From Nitrosopumilaceae archaeon (lineage in GTDB: Archaea; Thermoproteota; Nitrososphaeria; Nitrososphaerales; Nitrosopumilaceae): a stretch of DNA of 5,345 nucleotides. The stretch covers positions 1-5,345 of the forward strand of contig JAHRAP010000099.1 of the NCBI GenBank assembly GCA_020027255.1, in the 5' to 3' direction. This document shows, one piece after another, positions 1 through 4,923 of this stretch. The notes below the pieces were generated by a model. It had not been told where the DNA came from. It saw nothing but the letters and a program-made list of their open reading frames with translations, and ran no database searches. The position numbers and the translations under genes are program-made. The first letter of the stretch is position 1, and each line of letters starts with the position of its first letter.

Positions 1-860
1 TTGGAGTAAGTCAAATTATTGTAGCTATTAATAAAATGGATGATAGTAATTATTCTGAACATGCGTTTAAAACTGCTAAAGAAAAAGGTGAGAAACTAGT
101 AAAATCAGTTGGTTATAAAATAGAAAATGTTCCTTTCGTACCTGTTTCTGGTTGGAAAGGTGATAACCTTGTTAAAAAATCAGATAATATGAAATGGTGG
201 ACTGGTAAAACATTACTTGAGACATTTGATGATTTTAAAGTACCTGAAAAACCGATAGGCAAACCATTGAGACTCCCAATCCAAGATGTTTATTCTATAA
301 CTGGTGTTGGTACAGTCCCTGTTGGACGAATAGAAACAGGCCAAATGAAAGCCGGTGATAAAATAATCATAATGCCGTCTGGATCCACTGGAGAGATTAA
401 ATCTATCGAGACACACCATACTCAAATGGAGTCAGCTGAGGCTGGAGATAATATAGGTTTCAACTTACGTGGTGTTGATAAGAAAGACATAAAACGTGGA
501 GATGTTATAGGTTCTCCAGATTCTCCACCAAAAGTAGCTAAAGAATTTAAATCACAAATAATTGTAATTCATCATCCCACTGCATTAGCTCCTGGATACA
601 CTCCTGTGTTACATGCACACACAGTACAAGTCGCAGCTACTCTTGTTGCATTTGAAGCTAAAATCAATCCTGCTACAGGAGCTGTTGAAGAAAACAACCC
701 AAAATTCCTTAAAGTTGGTGATTCTGCAATAGTTAGAATCAAACCAGTTAGACCTATTCCAATAGAATCGTTTAAGGAATTTCCAGAACTTGGTAGATTT
801 GCACTTAGAGATATGGGTTCAACAATAGCTGCAGGTGTAGTTAAAGAAATCACAGAATAA
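1..860 (+). CDS. tuf: Translation elongation factor 1A (EF-1 alpha / EF-Tu family), 5'-truncated by the window edge
   Basis: This GTPase delivers aminoacyl-tRNA to the ribosomal A site. The reading frame is open from base 3 (first whole codon GGA), so the gene enters from outside the window; the ATG at 36 is an internal Met, not the start. The 285 visible codons begin just before the G4 guanine-specificity motif NKMD, followed by the G5 region (VPVSGWKGDNL). Next comes beta-barrel domain 2 (from about KPLRLPIQDVYSI, with GVGTVPVGRIETG) and domain 3 (HAHTVQVAATL, then ELGRFALRDMGSTIAAGVV near the C-terminus). The P-loop, switch I and DxxG motifs would lie upstream; given the usual family length of about 430 residues, roughly 145 are missing. 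Rps10 follows after 24 bases, the classic end of the archaeal str operon. Identity is certain; only the start is unseen. Confidence 0.97.
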   Translation, partial: GVSQIIVAINKMDDSNYSEHAFKTAKEKGEKLVKSVGYKIENVPFVPVSGWKGDNLVKKSDNMKWWTGKTLLETFDDFKVPEKPIGKPLRLPIQDVYSITGVGTVPVGRIETGQMKAGDKIIIMPSGSTGEIKSIETHHTQMESAEAGDNIGFNLRGVDKKDIKRGDVIGSPDSPPKVAKEFKSQIIVIHHPTALAPGYTPVLHAHTVQVAATLVAFEAKINPATGAVEENNPKFLKVGDSAIVRIKPVRPIPIESFKEFPELGRFALRDMGSTIAAGVVKEITE

Positions 861-884
861 ATATATTGATGATCGTGATTATTA

Positions 885-1193
885 ATGACACAATCTGCAC
901 GTATTAAATTAACTAGTACTAATTTATCTAAGCTGATAGATGTTTGTACTGAAATACTAGGTATTGGCAAAAAATCAGATATCAAAGTTAAAGGCCCTAC
1001 TCCTTTACCGATAAAGAAATTACATGTAGCTACTAGAAAATCTCCATGTGGCAGTGGTACTGAAACATATGAGAGATGGGAAATGAGAATGCATAGAAGA
1101 GTCATAGACATAAATGCAGATGATAAAGCAATAAGACAACTTATGAGATTAAAAATACCAGACGATGTTTATATCGAATTGTCATTAACATGA
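885..1193 (+). CDS. rps10: 30S ribosomal protein S10 (uS10)
   Basis: The product is a 102-residue small-subunit protein of the 30S head, matching the archaeal/eukaryotic S10 (S20e) length. Family landmarks are clear: ARIKLTSTN at the N-terminal strand, KVKGPTPLPIKKLHV (the S10 signature, with Ile where Thr is usual after LP), and GTETYERWEMRMHRRVIDI in the C-terminal half. The start ATG lies 24 bases after the tuf stop. A short GTGAT at 875-879, five bases upstream, could pair with the archaeal anti-Shine-Dalgarno sequence and supports this start. No promoter is evident in the short gap, so co-transcription with tuf is the likely mode, as in other archaeal str operons. The identity is secure. 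Confidence 0.96.
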   Translation: MTQSARIKLTSTNLSKLIDVCTEILGIGKKSDIKVKGPTPLPIKKLHVATRKSPCGSGTETYERWEMRMHRRVIDINADDKAIRQLMRLKIPDDVYIELSLT

Positions 1194-1250
1194 AATATTT
1201 TTACTTGTTTATGTAGATATACATAAATGGTGGAATTACTATAAATTTTT

Positions 1251-1427
1251 ATGTCAGATAATGATGATATTGCATCTAAATACGATGTTATGTATAGTTG
1301 TTTGAGATGTGGTACTGAAGTTACTAATACTGAATTAAACAGGTTGCCTGAAATTAAATGTATTTGTGGTTTCAGAGTATTTCTAAAAATGAGATCTAAT
1401 ATAGTGAAAAGTATAAACGCCATATGA
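1251..1427 (+). CDS. rpoP: DNA-directed RNA polymerase subunit P (Rpo12), small zinc-ribbon subunit
   Basis: This is the small zinc-binding subunit of archaeal RNA polymerase, homologous to eukaryotic Rpb12. The 58 codons read MSDNDDIASKYDVMYSC... with CLRCG at residues 17-21, the linker TELNRLPEIK, then CICGFRVF (Cys37 and Cys39) and a basic tail ending NIVKSINAI. The family usually has CxxC in both halves; here the second pair is spaced CxC. The start at 1251 gives an acidic N-terminal extension of about 13 residues; an in-frame ATG at 1290 (Met14) would give a 45-residue protein of more usual size. The upstream in-frame ATG at 1227 is excluded by a stop at 1242. The gap to rps10 is 57 bases; an AT-rich box near 1218-1226 could drive a leaderless mRNA, or the gene may be read through from rps10. 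It is convergent with the next gene, with four bases between stops. Confidence 0.9.
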   Translation: MSDNDDIASKYDVMYSCLRCGTEVTNTELNRLPEIKCICGFRVFLKMRSNIVKSINAI

Positions 1428-1431
1428 TATT

Positions 1432-1839
1432 TTAACCATGTTTTAATTTTATGTTGTTCCAACATAGTTTGCATAACTGTCCTTGTATTTTCCATTTTGC
1501 CTTAGGATTGTATCTGATGAACCCTAATTTTTTATCGCAAACACCACAAAAATTTTTTTGGTGTTGAAAATCATTTTCTTTCTTAGCAAAACAGTTTTCG
1601 CATAATGCTCCTTCTATGTTCCACTCCCATCTAGGCTCCCACATGTCTGATATAACTTGTTGTTTTTGACAACACACACAATTTTTTAGATTATTATCAT
1701 CATATTGAATTTTTAATTTATTCAAATAACAATTATTACATAAATAACCAGTAATACTCCAATTTTTTTTGGGTTTATATTTATGTTGCAGTTGTTTATT
1801 ACAAATTGCACAAAAAACTAAGCTTTTTTTAAAAAACAT
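1432..1839 (-). CDS. Triple tandem zinc-binding (CxxC...CxxC) repeat protein of unknown function
   Basis: The 135-residue protein is almost entirely three copies of one four-cysteine module. The cysteine sets are C10/C13/C34/C37, C54/C57/C80/C83 and C98/C101/C123/C126. In each copy the second pair sits in the same frame WxIxGxLCxxC (W27, W73, W116), so these are true internal repeats and not chance Cys pairs. Spacing between pairs is 20-22 residues, suited to one Zn2+ per module (three in all). Linkers are Lys/Asn rich; there is no signal peptide, membrane segment or enzymatic motif. The start is fixed by an in-frame stop just upstream (1843-1845). It lies 17 bases after a small RHH-like gene on the same strand, suggesting an operon, and ends four bases from the convergent rpoP stop. 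Nucleic-acid or protein binding is a reasonable inference; I do not recognise a named family. Confidence 0.85.
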   Translation of the reverse strand: MFFKKSLVFCAICNKQLQHKYKPKKNWSITGYLCNNCYLNKLKIQYDDNNLKNCVCCQKQQVISDMWEPRWEWNIEGALCENCFAKKENDFQHQKNFCGVCDKKLGFIRYNPKAKWKIQGQLCKLCWNNIKLKHG

Positions 1840-1856
1840 ATGCTACATTGTGTCAA

Positions 1857-1991
1857 TTAATCATGCAACACTGTTCTTATAATTTTTTCTAAAGCTTGAC
1901 TTGTATTGATCATGCCATTTTCTCTGCCTATACATTCAATTAACTTGTAACATGTTGGATCGAAACAAACCGGAATTTTATGTTTATCCAT
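1857..1991 (-). CDS. Small ribbon-helix-helix-like (CopG/MetJ-Arc type) putative DNA-binding protein
   Basis: A short minus-strand frame encodes 44 residues, starting MDKHKIPVCFDPTCYKL and ending IIRTVLHD. Its layout fits a ribbon-helix-helix protein: a short strand (KIPVCFD, residues 5-11), a helix (TCYKLIECIGRENG, 13-26), a turn with Ser/Thr (INTS, 28-31) and a second helix (SQALEKIIRTVL, 31-42). Such proteins act as dimers that place the strands in the DNA major groove. The ATG is the only in-frame start: a TAA lies 15 bases upstream. The stop is 17 bases before the zinc-repeat gene, so both are probably on one transcript, and the protein may control that unit. The frame is short and cysteine content is higher than usual (C9, C14, C20), so the RHH call rests on pattern and not on a conserved signature. 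It could be a small protein of another type. Confidence 0.6.
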   Translation of the reverse strand: MDKHKIPVCFDPTCYKLIECIGRENGMINTSQALEKIIRTVLHD

Positions 1992-2040
1992 ATATGGTTT
2001 ATTTTAATTTCATTAATAATCTTTTGTACCATTTTGATAG

Positions 2041-2051
2041 TATATAGTAAA
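2041..2051 (-). promoter_or_regulatory. Probable TATA box for the RHH-like/zinc-repeat unit
   Basis: On the minus strand this reads TTTACTATATA, close to the archaeal TATA consensus. Transcription would start near 2019, giving a leader of about 28 bases before the ATG at 1991. No Shine-Dalgarno-like sequence is seen in that leader. The surrounding 125-base gap is generally AT-rich, so other boxes (for example around 2013-2023, which would fit a leaderless mRNA) cannot be excluded. Confidence 0.3.
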
Positions 2052-2096
2052 TAAATAATTCTGTATTCTTAAACTACATTACATTAGTCACGTTTG

Positions 2097-2102
2097 AAAA
2101 AA
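2097..2102 (-). terminator. T-tract, probable archaeal terminator of the acyl-CoA dehydrogenase gene
   Basis: Read on the minus strand there is a run of six T (preceded by AATA) about 15 bases after the TAA stop of the hydroxyacyl-CoA dehydrogenase. Archaeal RNA polymerase commonly terminates at such U-tracts without a hairpin. The run is short and the region is AT-rich, so the call is tentative. Confidence 0.35.
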
Positions 2103-2116
2103 TATTCATATGGACA

Positions 2117-3256
2117 TTAAACTAATTCATATAATAGTTTGTCCGGCTTATACGTATCGCCATATTTTTTATACATTTCGTTTAATATATTTATTATATT
2201 CTGTAATCCATATTTTCTTGCTGTTTCGAATATTGGTATTTTAATACCTAATCCTAACTTTGCTGCTTTTTCTATTTCGTCAATATCGCTAACATTATTA
2301 GATATTAACCACGCTACATTATTTATTATATTTGCTATGATCTGTATCGCGTCGCATTTCTCTGCCAATTCTTCAGCAAGATTTATTCTAGTATATTTCT
2401 CATGATCATATTGGTAAAACCCCTTTCCAGTTTTTCGTCCTAGCTTATTTTGTTGAAATAAATCTTCGATCTGATGATTTTTATTAATTATATTTTTGTC
2501 CCTAGATTGCATTTCTACTGTTGCTTTATGTATTACATCTAACCCTGTAAAATCAGCCAATTCGAATATTCCCATTGGAAAACCAAATTTGAATTTGACT
2601 GCAGAATCAATTTCTAACAAACTATTTTTATGTCTTTCTTTAACGTGGCAAGCCTCATGTATCATTGGAATGAATAATCTATTCACTATGAAACCTGGGA
2701 CGTCTTTTCTACATACTATTGGATCTTTATTTAATGAATGCACAAAATTTTTCACAGTTTCAACGATAGCGACATCGATTTTTTGTCCAGGTATTATTTC
2801 TACCAGTTTCATAAGTTGTGGTGGGTTGAAAAAATGAATTCCAATTACTTTATCTGGTCTCTTAGTGATCTCTGAAATTTCTGTAATAGGTAATGTGCTT
2901 GTATTTGAAGCAAATATAACATTAACGCCAGCAGTTTTTTCTAATTCTGTGTATACTATTTTTTTTAATGTCATTATTTCTGGTACTGCTTCTATTATTA
3001 AATCACATTTTTTCGTGGCGTCGACCAAATTTATTGTAGGTTTTATTCTATTATAGATCTCTTCACATTTTTGTCTTGTTAATTTATTTTTCGATACTAA
3101 TTTGTCAAGACTCCATTTTATATTATTCATAGCTTTGTCCAGTAGTTTTTGATCAATATCGCGTAAAATTACGTTGTATCCTGACATAGATACAATTTGT
3201 GCTATCCCGTGACCCATTATACCAGACCCCAACACAGTGACATTTTTTATCGTCAT
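2117..3256 (-). CDS. 3-hydroxyacyl-CoA dehydrogenase (probable 3-hydroxybutyryl-CoA dehydrogenase)
   Basis: This cytosolic NAD(P)-dependent enzyme oxidises (S)-3-hydroxyacyl-CoA to 3-ketoacyl-CoA. The 379-residue protein starts with a Rossmann fold: GSGIMG at 10-15 and Asp33 closing the second strand (ILRDID). The catalytic set is complete and correctly spaced: Ser120 (SNTST), His141 (GIHFFNPP), Glu153 (KLVEII) and Asn192 (DVPGFIVNRL). A first C-terminal 3HCDH domain follows (FGFPMGIFELADFTGLD to GRKTGKGFYQY, about 186-305), then a second, shorter C-terminal-like domain to the end (GLGIKIPIFETARKYGL); it lacks a fused enoyl-CoA hydratase. Start 3256 is preferred over an ATG ten codons upstream (3286), because the Rossmann strand starts right after it and the longer start overlaps the putative TATA box. 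In ammonia-oxidising Thaumarchaeota this family carries out the 3-hydroxybutyryl-CoA step of the 3HP/4HB cycle; that role here is inferred. Confidence 0.92.
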   Translation of the reverse strand: MTIKNVTVLGSGIMGHGIAQIVSMSGYNVILRDIDQKLLDKAMNNIKWSLDKLVSKNKLTRQKCEEIYNRIKPTINLVDATKKCDLIIEAVPEIMTLKKIVYTELEKTAGVNVIFASNTSTLPITEISEITKRPDKVIGIHFFNPPQLMKLVEIIPGQKIDVAIVETVKNFVHSLNKDPIVCRKDVPGFIVNRLFIPMIHEACHVKERHKNSLLEIDSAVKFKFGFPMGIFELADFTGLDVIHKATVEMQSRDKNIINKNHQIEDLFQQNKLGRKTGKGFYQYDHEKYTRINLAEELAEKCDAIQIIANIINNVAWLISNNVSDIDEIEKAAKLGLGIKIPIFETARKYGLQNIINILNEMYKKYGDTYKPDKLLYELV

Positions 3257-3285
3257 ATTTTTTACCACTATTATAATACATAACA

Positions 3286-3297
3286 AATTATATTTGT
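3286..3297 (-). promoter_or_regulatory. Probable TATA box for the hydroxyacyl-CoA dehydrogenase gene
   Basis: The minus strand reads ACAAATATAATT. A start about 26 bases downstream would fall near 3265, just before the ATG at 3256, giving a very short leader. This supports the shorter start over the one at 3286. An AGTGGT at 3269-3264 could also act as a weak ribosome-binding site if transcription starts further upstream. Confidence 0.4.
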
Positions 3298-3341
3298 AAA
3301 TGTATCGTATTGTTGTATGATAGTTACTAGAACTATATCAT

Positions 3342-3365
3342 ATATTCAAATTTTTCGTTGAATGT
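3342..3365 (-). other. Stem-loop just after the aminotransferase gene
   Basis: An 8-bp inverted repeat (3342-3349 with 3358-3365, including one G-U pair) encloses an 8-base loop, 13 bases beyond the TAG stop of the aminotransferase. It may mark or protect the 3' end of that mRNA. No T-run follows it in the direction of transcription, so it does not look like a standard terminator, and AT-rich DNA gives such repeats by chance fairly often. Confidence 0.3.
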
Positions 3366-3378
3366 AAATTATTAACAC

Positions 3379-4683
3379 CTAAGTTCCATCCACAAATCTT
3401 GTTGTTGCCTCAATTAGATGTTTTACATCTTCGTTTGAATGTGCATATGAAAAAGCTCCCTGCTTGCCAGGCATGAAAAAGATTTCGTCGTTAGAAATTA
3501 ATTTGAAATGGTAATTATATAGTAATTTTTTATCGCATCTAGATGCGTCTAATGCATTTGTTACATTTGAAACATTGTTTTGTAGAAAATGTATCATGAA
3601 TAAAGATCCATCTCCCGTTATAACAGCTCTATTTCCAAATGTTTTGTTTAATAAATTACGTGTTTTATTGCCCAATGTATTTATCTTATTATATATTGAA
3701 TGTTTAGTTTTTAGCATTGTTAATGTATGGTATCCAGAAACCATCGTCAATGGATTTGCAGAAAATGTTCCGCCTCCAATATACACTCGTTCTGATTTTT
3801 TATTAAATGCTATATTGGATTTATCCATTATTTCTTTTTTGCCACATATCACTCCAATTGGTAAACCGCCGCCAATGATCTTACCTAATAATACAATATC
3901 TGGTTTTAGATCTAATTCTGTGTATGTACATCCAAATCTAAATCTAAACCCAGTCACTATTTCATCCAAAATAAAAATGGAGTTATTATGATGACTAAAC
4001 TCTTGTAAACCTTGCAAATATTCTTTAGTTGCTGGTATGCATCCGCCTCCACCTAAAATCGGTTCTACGATAATTCCTGCCAGATCTTCTTTTACTGTTT
4101 TTAAAATATCTAAAGATTTTTCTAAATTATTCAACGGTAATGATATTATATATTTCTCATTAACCAAACCATTACTTTCAGATTCTGAAAACGGCCAATT
4201 TATTGCTTTGAGTAAATCTGTAGTATAACCATGCCAACCGCCATCTATTTTTGCAATTGTTTTTTTGCCAGTAACTGCTCTAGCTAATCTTATTGCATAC
4301 ATAGCGGCTTCTGTACCTGTAGTTACATATCTGATCTTTTCTGCTATCGGAACTGCTTTTGTAATTATGTCTGAAAGTTTGATCGTCTGCTCATTTACTG
4401 TTCCATACATCCAGCCATGCGAAGCTTGCTCGATTATATGTTTAGTTATTGTGCTATTGGCATGGCCTAAAATTAGACTCCAATGCCCCAGCCAAAAGTC
4501 AATATATTTATTTTGATCTACATCTACAATATATTTTCCGATGGCATATTTTGTAACAAATGGATATGGTTTAAAGTATCTAATATTATGACTAACTCCA
4601 TTCACATGTTGTTTTAAAGATTCATTAAACAATTTATATGAATTTTGTGTTTTTTTTTTATAGATACTAATATCCCTGCTCAT
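3379..4683 (-). CDS. Class-III PLP aminotransferase, glutamate-1-semialdehyde aminomutase-like (HemL-like)
   Basis: The 434-residue, fold-type I PLP enzyme has the family's full set of cofactor residues: GTEA at 123-126 for phosphate binding, Glu207 (IVEP), Asp240 (ILDE) contacting the pyridine nitrogen, Lys268 (LLGKIIGGGLPIG) as Schiff-base lysine, and Thr306 (GGGTFSANP). Overall order and length fit glutamate-1-semialdehyde 2,1-aminomutase, which makes 5-aminolevulinate for haem and cobalamin. However, the segment after GGWHGY (residues 148-180, LLKAINWPFSESES...) does not resemble the GSG...SPGV gating loop of authentic HemL, so it may act on another substrate. The gene sits divergently beside 16S rRNA, as I recall for the 'GSAT' gene in Cenarchaeum and marine group I fosmids. 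The start is the first ATG; a TATA box about 28 bases upstream suggests a leaderless mRNA. A run of ten A occurs in codons 9-12. Confidence 0.88.
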   Translation of the reverse strand: MSRDISIYKKKTQNSYKLFNESLKQHVNGVSHNIRYFKPYPFVTKYAIGKYIVDVDQNKYIDFWLGHWSLILGHANSTITKHIIEQASHGWMYGTVNEQTIKLSDIITKAVPIAEKIRYVTTGTEAAMYAIRLARAVTGKKTIAKIDGGWHGYTTDLLKAINWPFSESESNGLVNEKYIISLPLNNLEKSLDILKTVKEDLAGIIVEPILGGGGCIPATKEYLQGLQEFSHHNNSIFILDEIVTGFRFRFGCTYTELDLKPDIVLLGKIIGGGLPIGVICGKKEIMDKSNIAFNKKSERVYIGGGTFSANPLTMVSGYHTLTMLKTKHSIYNKINTLGNKTRNLLNKTFGNRAVITGDGSLFMIHFLQNNVSNVTNALDASRCDKKLLYNYHFKLISNDEIFFMPGKQGAFSYAHSNEDVKHLIEATTRFVDGT

Positions 4684-4706
4684 ATATTGAATTACATTAT
4701 GTGATA

Positions 4707-4716
4707 TTATATAAAA
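4707..4716 (-). promoter_or_regulatory. TATA box of the aminotransferase gene (possibly bidirectional)
   Basis: The minus strand reads TTTTATATAA, centred 28-29 bases from the A of the ATG at 4683, exactly where a TATA box for a leaderless archaeal transcript should be. The core TTATATAA is palindromic, so the same box could also be used rightward, giving an rRNA start near 4738. Confidence 0.5.
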
Positions 4717-4726
4717 CTAAAACAAG

Positions 4727-4736
4727 TATATTTATA
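4727..4736 (+). promoter_or_regulatory. Candidate TATA box of the rRNA operon
   Basis: TATATTTATA lies about 190 bases before the 16S 5' end and is preceded by an A-rich stretch (CTAAAACAAG) that could serve as a TFB recognition element. It predicts a start near 4758. The palindromic box at 4707-4716 is a competing choice that would place the start near 4738 and keep the whole folded leader in the transcript. Confidence 0.4.
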
Positions 4737-4746
4737 GGACTATGTG

Positions 4747-4857
4747 GATGATTAAAGTTATACGTAACTCAGCGGCGCTTGTAATGAATTATGGTATTGT
4801 ACCAATACATGATTTATAGGCCTCCAGTTGCGCATACAATATGAGGATTTAATCATC
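4747..4857 (+). other. Potentially folded 16S rRNA leader element (multi-branch structure)
   Basis: A perfect 10-bp inverted repeat (GATGATTAAA at 4747-4756 with 4848-4857) closes about 91 bases. Inside, in order, are a small hairpin (GTTA/TAAC, 4757-4768), a 3-bp GC-rich hairpin (4771-4779), a long hairpin (4787-4814) and a CCTC/GAGG stem (4821-4824 with 4843-4846, with an inner TTG/CAA). Together these could form a closed multi-branch domain between the promoter and the 16S 5' end. A role in pre-rRNA processing or ribosome assembly is inferred only. The usual processing stem around 16S would need a 3' partner that is outside the window. Confidence 0.4.
4787..4814 (+). other. Strong hairpin within the 16S leader
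   Basis: Twelve base pairs form between 4787-4799 and 4803-4814, with one bulged G (4793), one G-U pair and a three-base loop (TAC). The core GTATTG-TAC-CAATAC is perfect. It is not followed by a T-run, so it is not a terminator; it most likely folds in the pre-rRNA leader. Confidence 0.5.
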
Positions 4858-4923
4858 TGGTTAAATCTGAAATGTGAAGAATAATGTATTTGTACAATTT
4901 CGATAATCATCATAAAATAATTG

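Noticed and set aside
572..1111. Long minus-strand frame (179 codons) across tuf and rps10
   Set aside because: It lies antisense to two certain genes, has no recognisable domain, and is explained by their codon composition.
1169..1495. Minus-strand frame (108 codons) opposite rpoP
   Set aside because: It is antisense to rpoP and its start lies out of frame within the end of the zinc-repeat gene; the protein shows no family features.
1942..2034. Minus-strand 30-codon frame starting ATGGTACAAAAG, overlapping the RHH-like gene
   Set aside because: Its frame differs from the RHH-like gene, it has no domain pattern, and it ends inside that gene.
2139..3056. Three plus-strand frames opposite the dehydrogenase
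   Set aside because: They are hydrophobic-looking shadows of a well-supported gene on the other strand.
3257..3286. Ten-codon N-terminal extension of the dehydrogenase (start at 3286)
   Set aside because: The Rossmann strand begins right after the Met at 3256, and the longer start would overlap the putative TATA box.
3575..4516. Three plus-strand frames opposite the aminotransferase
   Set aside because: They are antisense to a gene with a full set of PLP-binding residues; no independent support.
4740..4923. Possible tRNA or C/D-box RNA in the 16S leader
   Set aside because: No cloverleaf with a T-loop GTTC or anticodon arm can be formed, and no properly paired C (RTGATGA) and D (CTGA) boxes are present.
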